Source: Spirometra erinaceieuropaei (Eukaryota > Platyhelminthes > Cestoda > Diphyllobothriidea > Diphyllobothriidae). From it: a stretch of 64,000 bases of DNA. Shown here in pieces: positions 23,492-35,800 of the stretch; positions within the stretch are counted from its first letter, which is position 1; every line of letters begins with the position of its first letter. The position numbers were made by a program, and so were the translations under genes. The notes beneath the pieces are model-generated. The model saw only the letters and a list, made by a program, of their open reading frames with translations, made no database searches and was not told the DNA's origin. The DNA is taken from contig CACRXP010000172.1 in the NCBI GenBank assembly GCA_902702965.1, positions 170,197 to 234,196 of the forward strand, given 5' to 3'.

Positions 23492-24483
23492 CAGTGCGTG
23501 ACCTATCTCATGAAATGTTGGCTGAAATTCTGAAATGCGCTTTCGATTAGGAAGAATTACTTGGTCGCGGTTGTCATACTGATTATCGTAAGGCATACTC
23601 TTATAATATTTCCGACTTGGCAGGATGTCGGCTTTTAAATGCTTTCTTTTAAATCTCCTGTGGAAAGCGTGCTCGGTAAAAAATGACTACGTAATTAGCA
23701 TGCATTTTTCCCATTGATTTTCGATGGTCTTGGAAATTCAAATATATTTTATAGAAACCACAAACAAAAAAGCTTTCTTTTAGTCAATCAATAGAGAATC
23801 ACGTCCTCTTTATATTTTATACTTAAGGAAGGAGTATAACTAGGTTTTAAAAAAGTTTTCTAATTGCCGAAAAATTCGGAGCCTGATTATTCGTTGCATT
23901 AGCGCTTAGTGATTTCAGTCTACAAGGTGCATTCGTTTCGCGTAAAGAAAATCACATATTTTTCCATGTCATTAAAGAGATATCATACAGGGTCCATAAA
24001 ATTTTGCAATGGATGCGGACCATGTTGTACATTTCATGAGGAGCAGTGGTAAACGGCCAGGTAAGATGCTATGTGAATGGACATATCGCGGTCTTAAAAA
24101 ATCTCACAATTAGAAACTTTTTTAAAACCTAATTATACTCCTTCCTTAAGTATAAAATATAAAAAAGACCGGATTCTCTATTGATTGACTAAAAGAAAGC
24201 ATATTTTTGTTTGTGGTTTCTATAAAATATATTGGAACTTCCAAGACCATCGAAAATCAATGGGAAAAATGCATGCTACTTAAGTAGTCATTTTTTACTG
24301 AGCACGCTTTCTACAGGAGATTGAAAAGAAGTGCATTTTAAAGCCGACATCCTGCCGAGGCCAAAATGTTATAAGAGTATGCCTTAAGATAATCAGCATC
24401 ACAACCGCGACCAAGTAATCCTTCCTAATCGAAAACGCATTTCAGAATTTCAGCCAACATTTCATGAGATAGGTCACGCACTG
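23492..24483. mobile_element. foldback MITE, full copy B
   Basis: The element is 992 bases, with TA at 23490-23491 and 24484-24485. It starts CAGTGCGTGACCTATCTCAT and ends as its inverse. The arms, about 380 bases each, are inverted copies, and the centre contains AAATCACATATTTTTCCATG. The sequence is almost the same as 1126-2119 across its whole length, so both copies are young. Confidence 0.92.
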
Positions 24484-24510
24484 TACATATACAAGTAACC
24501 GCATAGTGAA

Positions 24511-24600
24511 CGCTGGGTACCCATTGAAGAGCCGAACCCTTTGCAGCCGGGTTATGCAGCGGCAGAATATCGACAAAACACGTGTCTGGGCTTCTAGCTA
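24511..24600 (+). ncRNA. hammerhead-like ribozyme repeat, copy 2
   Basis: CGCTGGGTACCCA precedes TTGAAGAG (core box, mutated from CTGATGAG); a hairpin region GCAGCCGGGTTATGCAGCGG follows, then CGACAAAACACGTGTC and TGGG. CCCA/TGGG could form stem I and ACACGTGT a minimal stem III. It directly follows the right end of MITE copy B. Confidence 0.5.
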
Positions 24601-26453
24601 GTACCTACGCCGGGAGCAAGGCAAAACCATTGTCCTATGCGAATTATACTCTTGGTAATACTACATGTTTTTAGGATGGGTATTACGAGGTTACCCTACT
24701 GTAGTTGATTGTCTCTGACTCGAATTTCATTGAAATTTCGGGTCTGGCCCCGAAAAAGCCACTACCCGACACGTAAATCCAAGTTCTGTTCGATCTGTTT
24801 TTACGAACCTGTTGAAAATCTTCGATTGGATTAGATCCCTAGCGCTATCCTAACTTTTAACGTCGGACGGTCAGGGTAAACCTCTCGATATTGCTATCAG
24901 ATCGATGGGCCTGCTCGGCATACTATGATTTTGTGGTTCCTCGGCTGGTTTCCAATCCGGCCGGTCAAAGGTGGGTGTTGTGTCAGCTTTGTTGGTTTTA
25001 TCGGACGCGACTTAGTGGAAATACGAGTCTCCTGATGTCCGAATTTTATCGGAGCTGCTTTACTGTCCATTTGCACTTATGCCAGTTAATAGCCATTTTC
25101 AGAGTTCACGACATCTCTAACGTATGCCAATCATGCCCTGTTAGACCCTCAGTCACTGTTGTCCATGCAACGTTCCAGTCCCGAACACCGGGGCTGAGCA
25201 TTCCCAGGCGTGACTTGACCAGTTCGGTTCTGTTTTCCACTTGGCCATAGAACCGAAGGCGCTAGTTCAAACATGGGGTTTAGAACAATGAGTCGAAAGA
25301 GGTGTGTCCTATCTACCGATGAAATACCAGACTGTTATATCTGAGCTTCACCAGGTTCCTAACTTGTTGTATCCTTGGTCTGCGGTGAGACCTCTCCTTC
25401 CCCCCCCCCACCTCACCGAGACGCATTCCAGCAAGAGAGACAGCAGTACTTCCCAGTAACCTCGGTTATCAAACACTCCTTTCCCCCCTAAGCCAGTTAC
25501 TCCAGTATTTCGAAGTCAGATAACCAGATGTCATCCCAATGAGGGCTGTATACATACGAATACTCATATTCACCTGTACCCGCCTGAGAGCCTCAGAGTC
25601 ACTTGTAGAGGCTACAAAATAGAGAGCAGACACGTTTCCTTTGACGGTCTACTTCCTTATGACGTCAGTCCATAGGTGTAGCACCCAGTCTTTCGTCATC
25701 TACGGAGAGGCGACGCGTTTCTTATGGCATGAAGCCGCAGAAAAGTGCCTTTTCTCTCAGACAGACATCGACAGGAGGACAGGACTATGTTTTCAAGGTC
25801 CAATTGCGGTTGCTCGAGGGCAATGCTGACCGTGCAGCCAGGCTCTGAAACGACGTCCCCGTAGTTGTGACCAGCACCCAAGCCAGTTTAGATTTAAATA
25901 TGGCACGCTTGAGCATGCAGACGGCTGCGCTGACAGCGACTGACAGTGGTTAATATTTTGTCGGCTGTCATGATACTATGCCTTGGTGAAGTTGCGGACA
26001 CATCGCCAGTCTCCTAGAGAACACTTCTACTGGCTTACTCGAGAGTTGGAGTGGAAAGAGGAGGCAGATGGTCCTCAATAAAGAGAACTGATCAAGACTG
26101 CGCCAGTTCTGACGCGTGCCAAACTACGTGGACTATATTTTAGAGCCATTGACACGAGAGAACATCGATGATTTCCTGCTGGAATCCTGTCAAGCACAGC
26201 TCCACCGGCTAGAAAGTGCCGAGTTCCTCTTCGCACCTGGCCAGTGGAAACCAGCGTTATAACAACAGTCGTCGTAGATTGCTGTTTGAACGCATCCATA
26301 GATGATGGGAGAAGAAGTCTGGCAATGTGCCTTTTTCAGGGCACAGTTCTCCCACTCAGGGAAACCACACTTTGTGTTGGTCGTCTTGCCCACAGTTACA
26401 GTGCCCGCAAGTAACGCAGCCAAAGTTTCCTATTTACTGAAAGCTATGAGAGA

Positions 26454-26660
26454 TCGGCCGTCGCGTCCGACGATATCCACCGTGTGCTTCACAGCGAGGT
26501 GAGAGTAGGCACGGTGGCTTGTGCGTGAACTAGTTTATAGTGAGAGTAGACTTGCGCAGCATCTACCCCACTCTTCCCTCCTTTCCCGTCTGAGCCTAGT
26601 GTCATGACGCAGTAAAGAAAACCAAAGGCGGCAGAGGGCGAAGGTAGCTGGCACAACCGG
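26454..26660 (+). repeat. dispersed repeat family C, copy 4 (5' part)
   Basis: GACGATATCCACCGTGTGCT, TTCACAGCGAGGTGAGAGTA, GTGCGTGAACTAGTTTATAG and GTAGCTGGCACAACCGG match the other family C heads (8512, 10893). Confidence 0.7.
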
Positions 26661-26754
26661 ACCTGCACCTAGGCGGACCGCCACGCTCCCACGGACCACA
26701 ACAAACGCTTGACCGGAACTTTGACTAGCAACAGACGTAAGTCAGAAAGAGGAG

Positions 26755-26880
26755 AGGATGAGACACAAGTCACTGGGCAACCATGCACACGGCCTGTGTG
26801 CTTGGCGGGAGCGGAAGAGCATCTGCCGGCAGGGAACCAGGTGCCAGCTCACAGGCCAGGGCTTGCTGAATCGTGGCCTA
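26755..26880 (+). repeat. dispersed repeat F, copy 1
   Basis: The stretch ACTGGGCAACCATGCACACG..AGCATCTGCCGGCAGGGAACCAGGTG is repeated on the minus strand at 45030-45165. Both give similar conceptual peptides (TGQPC.RPV..GA..HLP.GNQV), which could mean that they derive from a coding element, but I do not recognise it. Confidence 0.55.
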
Positions 26881-29313
26881 GTAGACGCACACACTCCTTA
26901 ATGCCCGCAATAGCCCACCCAATAGAATGCGGCGATTCTTCTGCCTTCTAACTATGACGCCAACTAGTACCGTCGCGGGTGTCTACAGCTGATGTTAGCC
27001 ACGGTCAGCCTACTGCCGTCAACCAACTGTAGAGAGTGGGCACGAGTGTCATATCGCTTGCTGACGAAAAGTCTGTCAAGAAGGTGGTGGGTCTTTGGGT
27101 CACCTATGCCGACTGACATCCTCCAGTCTCACTACTCCTTAGTGTAAAGGCTAGGCATGGCGTTCTGTTCTTTTTGTGGATAGCGTTCGCATATCGCACC
27201 ATCGCTTAGGTCTATGTCCTCTTTTTATAGTTTCCGTCTGGCCAAATCGTTGACCAGTCTGTGTTACCACTGTATGGTAATCTACAGCTTGTCTGTCGCA
27301 TCTGAAAGGTCGCTGCCATTGTAAAGGATCTTTCACAATGGTGGTGGTGGCGGTTCCACGATCGTCCAACTTGGGTATGCCGGGCAGGTACCACGTACTC
27401 GCTTCGAGCGCCAAATCCCAATACCAAAAATTTGGGGTAACTAAATGACAGATAAAACTTTATCCCCTCATTGCTCCGAGGATGTCCTCCCATCGTCACT
27501 GTTCTGCTTTCGGTAACTGCACTTCTTCGGATGAAGAGGCAGATACAGGGAAATTTAAAAGATCCTGTTTTAATCGAGGCCACACCAGTTCAAGTGGCTG
27601 TAGTTGGTCTTGTACGGTAAAAAGCGACAGGTTCGAAGCCGGCAGATCTCATTGGATACGTTTCCAGATCATGAGCAACGCCGAGACTATGTTGTTTATC
27701 CACTTCCCGGGCTTCAATGCTGCCGATCGGGACAGATGGTAACGCGTGAACTTGGCGTCCATGCCAACCGTCCCTACACCCCCCCCCTCCCGCCTACTGC
27801 CGTCCAAGATTACTTACGCAGTAATGATGTTGTAGCCTCGAGGCAAATTTGATGCGCTGGCGATGGTTGGAGCTGCGTTTCGGCCAAATGCGCACATGTT
27901 TACTTTTCCAGCCCCTAAGAGCGCAGTGCTTCGGTGTTTACACACTCTGTCTCGCGTGTTGTACGCTTAGTGTGCAGGCTTAGTATCTAAAATCGCCTCC
28001 CTCGCCCCTCGTCTTCTGCCTTTTTTCTTCCTTGTCCTACGATGGTTGCGGCATCAACATCCTCCATTTGGAGGCCGGATACCGAGTGTCTATAACTGAC
28101 AGCTAAATGGATTGGACAAGTAGGTGCGAAGACCCCCCGACTGACTGTCTACAAACCAGGCCAGTAACTGTGATCCCAGCTTCCTTCTCTGCCCCCTAAA
28201 GGAATGCTACAAATTTAAATCCATCAAGCTTTCGCATTCCCATTCTTCTTCTTCTTCCCCTGACAAAGCACAGCATTCCCCAAAGCCATCGCCCGAAGTA
28301 GGCTGAATTAGAGCAAACCATCTACTTACTGTCATTTGCAGAAAGTGATCTGACATAAATGTACGCTATTGGGACTCCCTCTGAGCCCCCTGTGGTTTAC
28401 AACGCACAACCATAAAATACCAGTTTAAGATGAGGATAAATTTCGAACCATCTGTGCAAACCGCATTAGAAAAAAACGAGTTATCGATTAATGCATGCTC
28501 TTCAGTTGTTTTGCACACTTCCATCAAGGCAATCGTACACCCCCAGGTATTATAAGGAACAAATAATTCTCCCTATCAACTTGATAGGAAATTACGCCTT
28601 CCCTAAATTTAGGGCTTCAAATTACACTTGCGACCTTTCGCGACGCTTTCCACCGCACATGAGTAAGCATGCTGTTGTGCTCTGTGGTGAGCCCCACGGA
28701 AACATCACTCGGGTCATAGTTTCCAGTCAAAAGCATATACAGTACCTGTGCTAACTCATGAAATGCCGCGGTCAAAATTATAGTGTAAAATGAAGCGTAT
28801 TTTTGGTGTCGTTATTTGTGTTCATTTAGTTTAAATAAGGACGAAAAGACCGTTTTCTGAAGGAAAGTTTGATACGGATCTGTATATTAAATAGAAAACG
28901 GGCTGGATTCAGGCGAAATCGGAGGATTCCTGATATTCAAGCAGTTTCCTACGCTATTAAAGCTTTCGGATGGAAATTCTTTCTGTAACCTTATTAATCT
29001 GTTTAATACGATTAATAAAAGGACGAAATTTTTTAATAAACTTTCGAATAAAAAGAAAAAATTAAATTTCAATATCAACAAAATCAGGGAAATTCAGATA
29101 AATTGTTTCTTATTGTGTTCAGGAAATAACCTGCGATTCTTTATCTAAAAATTCTATTTTACAAATTCGTAAAGTTTTATGTTTCAAAATACCGAAATAA
29201 AAAAGTTTATCAGTGTGATTGTTTTACCAGACTGAAAATGCGTGTCGTAAACGAATATATATTGAGTTCGCGCGACATGCCGTCACTTTGCTCTGCCACG
29301 CCAAACGATAACT

Positions 29314-30382
29314 ATGTCTAAACAATACTTATCCGAAGTTGACTTCCAGCGCATTCGAAAATTAGCGGCGGAGGGAATCCCGCGTGAGTCGTTAGCCAGT
29401 ATTTTCAATATTAGCAAGGTCACTCTGTGGCGCATTATTAATGATAAAACTGTTCCTAGAAATAAGATAGGGGGACCAAAACGGTCCACAAGTAAGCAAG
29501 ACGACGATTTTATTCGTCGTACATTAAAAAAGTTTCATTACATGCTCATTGAGACCATTCAGCGGGAACACCTGCCGATGTTTTCTATGAACATCAATAG
29601 AAAAAGGATGAAGGAATTTGAACTGCAGCGGCGGAAGGCCATGATTAAGCCATATTTAAGTAGAAAACTAATTAGAGAACGGCTTTTATTTGCTAAGAAT
29701 CATATTGATAACAGGTCTTAATTCTGGAAGAGCATTTTCTTCTGCGATGAGGTTCTATTTTTAGACAAGCCTACGAAGTCGCTCCAAACCGTCATATGTG
29801 GAAAGAACTTCCCAAGAGAACACACTACACCGACGGCAACATTCAAGAACTGTCGGCGGACGATGGTTTGGATGGCGATTAAATTCGGTGAGCGGCCTGT
29901 CTGGCGGTCAACATCCGACTCCATCAACAGCAAGGTGTTCATTGCAATTGTCAAGGATGCTTTCGGCTACAACGGCATAAGTCGGCGCCGAATGGATACT
30001 GTAATTTTGCAGGACAATGCACCTGTCCACCGCTCTAAAGAGGTACGAATTTGATGCCGCTTGCAAATATAATCTAACATTTTAGACAACAACCAAGCTC
30101 TCCGCAATTGGCCTTCAATCCATTTTCATCCCGGCCAACAGTCCCGATTTGAATCCTATCGAAAATATTTTTGGAATAGTCAAAAGAAATTGGCACAAAG
30201 CTAAGAAGACTTTTTCAATGCAGGAAAAATTGGATTTCATACCCAATAATTACATTTTACAATACACCATAGATAACCTTGTCATGTCTATGTCGGACAG
30301 ACTTTCTGCTGTTATTAATTCGAATGGACAATCTACAAAGTACTTATTTTTTGTATCTGTTTCTGTCCTTTATTATTTTTGA
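29314..30382 (+). pseudogene. Tc1/mariner transposase, one in-frame stop, 43-base intron
   Basis: The ATG at 29314 opens MSKQYLSEVDFQRIRKLAAE, an N-terminal helix-turn-helix region (ESLASIFNISKVTLWRIIND). The frame stops at TAA 29719-29721, just before the first catalytic Asp, and resumes in the same frame with FWKSIFFCDEVLF. The second Asp is in LQDNAPVHRSKE. There a GT-AG intron of 43 bases (30043-30085, GTACGA..TTTTAG) joins in frame to the second exon, which carries NSPDLNPIENIFGIVKRNW. With the intron removed, exactly 34 residues separate the second Asp and the Glu, the DD34E spacing of Tc1 elements. Read through the stop, the product would be about 341 residues, normal for the family. 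The protein would cut and paste the element at TA sites; the single stop suggests a recently inactivated copy. Confidence 0.88.
30043..30085 (+). other. 43-base intron in the transposase gene
   Basis: The intron starts GTACGAATTTGATGCCGC and ends CTAACATTTTAG. Left unspliced, it introduces a TGA at 30052-30054. Removing it restores both frame and the D-34-E spacing. Confidence 0.75.
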
Positions 30383-30689
30383 CCTTTTATGCGCCCTCCT
30401 CTTTTATACGTCCTCATACGTAGCCTTTATTAACTTGGTTGTAATATAGGCGTTTCTCGAAAATGTGACTTTTGTCGAAAATTATTTATATTTATCTCAG
30501 TAAATAATATTTTCTTAACCAAACTTTGCTTTAATTCTTTGACACATCGTTTATTTTCCGCTATCAGACCTTGGGAGCCGTAGTGTTTACCGATTTTGCG
30601 TTAAAGTCGTTAACCTGCGTTAATTCGTGACATTTAATGAGTTAGCACAGGTACTGTAAATGAATTTCGATACACACTCTGGGCCTGAC

Positions 30690-31390
30690 ACGGCGGCCTG
30701 GTGATGGAAAATAAGCAACCGGGAGACAGTCAGGCCTCTCTCTCCTCTCTGGCTACCCGATTTTGATTGTCCACTGATATGCTACCGTTGGCATGATCCG
30801 TGAACAGGCAAAGCGGAACCTCCACATTCAATTATACCCCTAGAAGGCCAGGTTTTTAACGCCATTCCTTTATGACTTCAAAGAGAACAGGCGCAAACAG
30901 CAGTTTTACGACCACGACCATCTGGCCCGGTAAATCATGGCCTTTCCTCCCTTCAATAGTCCTCCTCGTCCTAGCCGGGACTTGTTCTCCCGGCTACTAT
31001 CAGGCCATGCATTGACTCGCGACTTATTCACACCCATTAGTTCACCAAATCCAGCTCCCTGTGACACATTTCAACTTTTGTAGACATTAGGAGGAGGGAT
31101 TGTGTGAAGGAAAGATGGGTTGAGGCGTACTACTACTGAGGAAGGAAGCCGCATTCACCAACGCTGACTCATTTGCCATCGATAGTCGACCGTGCCCAAT
31201 TCGTCTTCCGCCATGAGCCAGGCCAAATTGTTGGATCCAGCCCTCAAGTGAATGCTACTTCCGATTGCAGAAGATAGAGCTAGAGATTGTGAGTAAACTG
31301 TCAAAGCACCAGACTCGGTGACCCGCCAGATCCACCTCAGGATCGCGGATCTTCTGCAGTCACATGTTGAGACTCGTTAAGCATGGAGCT
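30690..31390 (+). repeat. dispersed repeat G, copy 1
   Basis: Stretches in common with 32395-32800 include CACTGATATGCTACC followed by a TG.GTAATCCG.GAACAG-type block, and CTAGCC.GACT.GTTCTC.CG.CTAC. The rest is diverged. No gene is seen. Confidence 0.45.
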
Positions 31391-31447
31391 GTACATTTGA
31401 AATACACATACGAGACTTCAATGTCGGTGGACATGGAAAAGGGCAGG

Positions 31448-31742
31448 GTAAGATGTGGTTTGGTAGCCCCACCTGATGGAAACGATAGTGTTCAGGTTGA
31501 GACTAAGGGTTAGAGTTAGGGGCTAGGGTTAGGGGCTATGGTTAGGGATTAGCACAACTATTTCTCAACCATTCAAAGTAAAACCGCGCCCTCCCGATAA
31601 CTTTCCTTTTGCACACAACTACTTGACCTCGTCACCTGTGCGTTACCCGGCTCCAACTGTAAAAGCCCCTTTTACCACCGGTCCCGTATTAGAGGTGACT
31701 GGGGTTTGCTTACTTCGGGTGGGACTACATAACCACATCCGA
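31448..31742 (+). mobile_element. telomere-tract inverted-repeat element, copy 3
   Basis: TIRs GATGTGGTTTGGTAGCCCCA and GGGTGGGACTACATAACCACATC flank GGGTTAGAGTTAGGGGCTAG GGTTAGG-type units and the conserved block ACTTGACCTCGTCACCTGTG. Same orientation as copy 1. Confidence 0.82.
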
Positions 31743-31848
31743 CCAAAATCAGTTTTAGACGATTAAATATATTTGTAACCGCCTTATGTAATCACACCAG
31801 GAAGAAACGACTAGCCAGGTAATGCAGGCATTCCACTGATTTGTGGGT

Positions 31849-32134
31849 CAGACGTGGTTATGTAGCCGCACCTGAGGTAAACAAACCCCGGCCGTCTGTA
31901 ATACGGACCGAGTGGTGATGGGGATTTTTACAGGTGGGGCCGAAGAACGCACAGGCGACGAGGTCAAGTAATTGTGTGCAAAAGAAAAGTTATTGGGAGT
32001 GCGCAGTTGTACTTCCAGTGGTTGAGAAATTGCTGTCCTAACCTCTAATCCTAGCCCTAATCACTAACTCTTACCTCTAAGCCTAATACCTCACAGCATT
32101 TTTTCCATCAGGTGCGGCCACATAACCACATTAT
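31849..32134 (-). mobile_element. telomere-tract inverted-repeat element, copy 4
   Basis: It begins GACGTGGTTATGTAGCCGCA and ends CAGGTGCGGCCACATAACCACATT. Internal CCCTAA-type units at 32035-32085 show it is inverted relative to copy 3, only about 100 bases away, so the pair could fold into a large hairpin. Confidence 0.82.
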
Positions 32135-32394
32135 GCCGATTTGCGCACTCCAGTTTATACAATCGCACACCCCTAAGAATGATATAGGACAAGTAATTTC
32201 TCTTATTTATTTGGTATGAAATGGCATGTTCCTGAAATGCTGAACTCAAAAGTGTCTTTTGGCTATAACAATTTCTACATATGTCTTTTTGGACGCTTAC
32301 TATTGTAGGTCCGCGAGCATGCTTCTATGCTCGGTGTTAATCACCTGGGCAACATTCTTTAAGTATAGGCCAGTAAAAAGAGCAGTCCATGTTT

Positions 32395-32800
32395 ACTGCG
32401 GTTGGGCGCACACCCTCGACCTGGGATGTGTTGCCTGACGACGAAAAATATGTGAAAAGTGACTATTCTAGTCTTTCATCTCTTTGTCGGTAAAACTTCT
32501 CGATCTCGACTGCTCACTGATATGCTACCCTTTTGTGTAATCCCGCGAACAGAGTTATAGGTCAAGACCAGACCTCTGCATTCGGTCATGCCACCAGTAT
32601 TCCTGATTTTGAGCACCTGCAGCCCTGCATGGGCACACATGAAAACAGTGGTTTCACGGCCACGGCCCTCTTCCCGTTACAGTGGTCTTCTTCTTCTTCT
32701 TCTTCTTCTTCTTCTTCTTCCTCCTAGCCAAGACTCGTTCTCTCGACTACGCCTTTGCAGTGAGCCGTTCCATACGCGCTGACCTGAAGTCACAGGACCG
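32395..32800 (+). repeat. dispersed repeat G, copy 2, with (CTT)n
   Basis: The CACTGATATGCTACC block is at 32516-32530. A CTT tract of about 12 units lies at 32686-32720, followed by CCTAGCCAAGACTCGTTCTC. The serine or leucine runs in frames here come from the triplet tract. Confidence 0.5.
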
Positions 32801-35694
32801 ACAACTCGGACATACCTGCGTCCGCACAGTCGCAGCTGCCCATGAAGCCACCTGAACGCACCAAACCCCTGCAACCACAACCTAAGCCACTGGGACACCA
32901 CCCCTCGGCAGATACAACACACATTGACTGGGCACCATTTGAGCTTGACACACGTGCCTACAAAAGCGGCTGCCACCACTGTCCCAGAGACTCTCAGGCA
33001 TGACCGGACGCAGTGAACACCAGCCCTGGCTTCGCCAGTGGCCACTGTCGCCTGAGAGGACAACTCTGGGTTCTGTGCCCAATAAACCCCTCATTCTGTT
33101 GCCATCCGTCTTCCCCTTTTATCATGGGATTGGGCTTGATAATTGTAGCTCACAGACTACACACATTTTCACCGCCGTGCAGCTACAAAGCAAGTGAGGC
33201 TGCAGAACCAAAAATTGCCCTGGGGCGCATAATTTCCTTAGCCCCGGCCGCAAATGCGCCGCTGGGTTATGGAGACTTGCCAATGCTTGCACGCTCACCA
33301 CCCCTGGTACCAGCGAACTGTCTGGCCGCCGACAGGCAGAGGCGTCTGAACCGTCTGCACATAATCATTATTCACGCACACACACGAGTCCGACTGCTGA
33401 CTTCCTAGGCAGTAAGACAGAAAAAGCAGCCAAGGCTTACAATCTGCACTCGTATGGGACATTTCACAAAGACAGCGGCGGACCACTGGAGTTGCCGACA
33501 ACCTCGTACACGCCCGCCCCCGAACCGAATTTTAACGATCTTCGCCCGAAGTGAACGGAAATGCCAGACGACGAGATACTAAAAACCGGACTTCACTGTA
33601 TGGCGATTGTCAGAGTCCTCCCTCCCCGCCCAGGAGAACATGGAAGCTTGATGAGCGCTAGCTTGTGAAATTGTTGTGAACAGTGTCCGCGCACACAATC
33701 ACCAGAAGTCTTGTCTGGCCCCAAAGCTGGCACCTCTTTTGCCTGTTTAGTCCGTCGAAATCCTGTGCGTCTTTTCCTGCAGCTGTTAAGCTATCGGAAA
33801 TTTACGTCAGGCTTATAGCCTGGAGGTTGGATACACCGGCTCAGTGAAATCTGACGGATCTCAAGGACGCAACTGGGTTCAACAGGCAGTTCTCTGCCAA
33901 CCCACATGAGGTGTCCTCTCGGGATCAAACAAAATCAACCGCAAACTTAAGGTCATACACTTTAATGTTTGCACCATCGTATAGACACTTGAAGGTCGCA
34001 CACTGTCCCACAACAGGGGCAGGTACGTCGTCTGTGCATCTGTGGCAGATGCCACCCAACAGCTGCCCTCGCCGCACTTACTGTCCGTTATAAACATCGG
34101 AGTCGGAAACACGAAGTCCAGCTGTCGACACTACTTAGGAAACAATGGAACAGGACAACCAAATGGCTGTCCACAGAGTCTGGCGTGTTTGTGCTTATGG
34201 ACTCGGTCGTTCCCCTACAGCAAAGGACTGCTATACAACTGGATGGCTTGCATCTCCCACTAATTCACGTAACAACCGAAAAAAATAGTTGGTGGAGAGG
34301 GATATTCTGACAGAAGAAGTGCCTGGGCAACTTCTGAGGTAAATCGATTTCGTCAGGGCAAAAGAGGCACTGCAAACGTGCTGACTGGCGCCTTGCTATT
34401 CCAGTCCGCGTCGTATACTCACCAAGTCAGTTGGACGCCAAAAGGGTCTCCGCCTTCTGAAAATCTATCTAAAATACTCACAAATCACTGTTAACACCTA
34501 GAGCAAGCTTTTAAAACCCGTTTTAGGCCGTGATTTTACTACTTCTAGCATTAAAAGCAGTCCAGGCGGCCAAGAAAAAGTCAATGCCCTGATTGATCTA
34601 CACTACGACCAATGATATTCCGCCACGCCTTCTGCAGGCGCGCTTGTGGGCTGGAGCGTCAGACGCGGCTGAAATTTCCTGCTGCCGCCGTTTACTGAGG
34701 CGCCTGTGTACAGAGATAGAAAACCCCGCCATCCACCCCCCCCCGCTTCCCCAGTAAAAAACGGGACTGCATGAACCCAGGTGGCTGCGTCATGTCAGCG
34801 CAGAGAATAATTTATAAGCACAAAGGTCTCTCCGACAGGAGGCAGGTCCAACGTGTCGATGCTTAAATAAATCAAGTGTCCGACTCAACTAGCCGCTCAA
34901 TAGCAGTGCTGCAACGTGTCCGATAGCTAGAACCCTGAAGCACTTTTTTTTCTGCGCTCAAAGCCTTGCTGAACATGAAAGTCACGCGTACTCTGGCAGT
35001 GGTGACACCGTCTGTTCGACTCTAGCTTTTGTTTTGCAGCGTCCATGCTGCCTTCTGCGTTCCCGCACGCCAAGGACTACGCTGAAGCGGATTGGTCGGT
35101 TTGACTTTGGGCAAACGATCGAATCTTTCCATGCACAGCTCTCTCCTTTCGACTGTTAGGGCTGGAACCAGCAGCAAGATAAGCGTCAAAACACGCGTTT
35201 ATTGCAGCAGGTGAAGGGAACGGAAGGGATTCAGAGGCTGGCGCAAAAACTGCCGGATAAACAAGAGCTAGCGTGACAAGAGCACATGTGAGCAGACGTT
35301 CACGGCTGAAAAGGCAACTAAATATTTTTTGCAGAAGAATGTCTGCATGCAATTTTCCCCTTTGATTAGGCCCCAATGCAGTTTGCGACGTTGTTATCCT
35401 GGTCTACTGAAAAACACGAGGACTTCTCAACCGACCGTATAAAAAGGGCCGCTTTTGGTGGAAAACGTTCAGCTAGGTTTTTGGATTTCGGTCCTGACGA
35501 AGCTAAAGAAAGCTACTGACAAATAGAGCCCGAGGGCCAGTTTCAAAAGAGATCAAGCCCTGTGTTTTGCTAGTCTCTTATTGTGTCCTGACTGCTTCGA
35601 GAACTCTTCTTTCCAGGCATCCAGAAAACTTTGAACGAAATAGAGAACAGCTACATTGCCAATAGAAGCGAAGAGCCGAGTCCCAGGAAGTAGT

Positions 35695-35800
35695 CTTGAA
35701 GAAAGAGACACGATCACAGGGACAAGAGCTTTATTAGCCTGACCTTTCGGATTCCTGCTCGAACCCATTATCAGAGACAAAAGCAGATACGGGTGGTTCA
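35695..35800 (+). repeat. dispersed repeat D, copy 2
   Basis: CACGATCACAGGGACAAGAG then CTTTATTAGCCTGACCTTTC GG matches 445-520 (GTGATCGCTGGAACAAGGGC, TTTATTCGCCTGACGTTTCGG). The pair shares about 80 bases. Its class is unknown to me. Confidence 0.6.

Larger units (their letters stand above)
28740..30656 (+). mobile_element. Tc1/mariner-type (DD34E) transposon, complete copy
   Basis: TA lies on both sides (28738-28739 and 30657-30658). The left end CAGTACCTGTGCTAACTCAT GAAATG and the right end (minus strand) CAGTACCTGTGCTAACTCAT TAAATG form a TIR of about 26 bases with one mismatch. The length is 1917 bases. It carries one transposase gene with a DD34E catalytic triad. The TIR core is shared with the foldback MITEs in this window, making this a candidate relative of their mobilising element. 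It is inserted in the PDE4 UCR2 intron, in opposite orientation to the gene. Confidence 0.93.

Noticed and set aside
32533..33063. Serine-, leucine- and arginine-rich frames on both strands
   Set aside because: They arise from the CTT triplet tract and adjacent repeat sequence.
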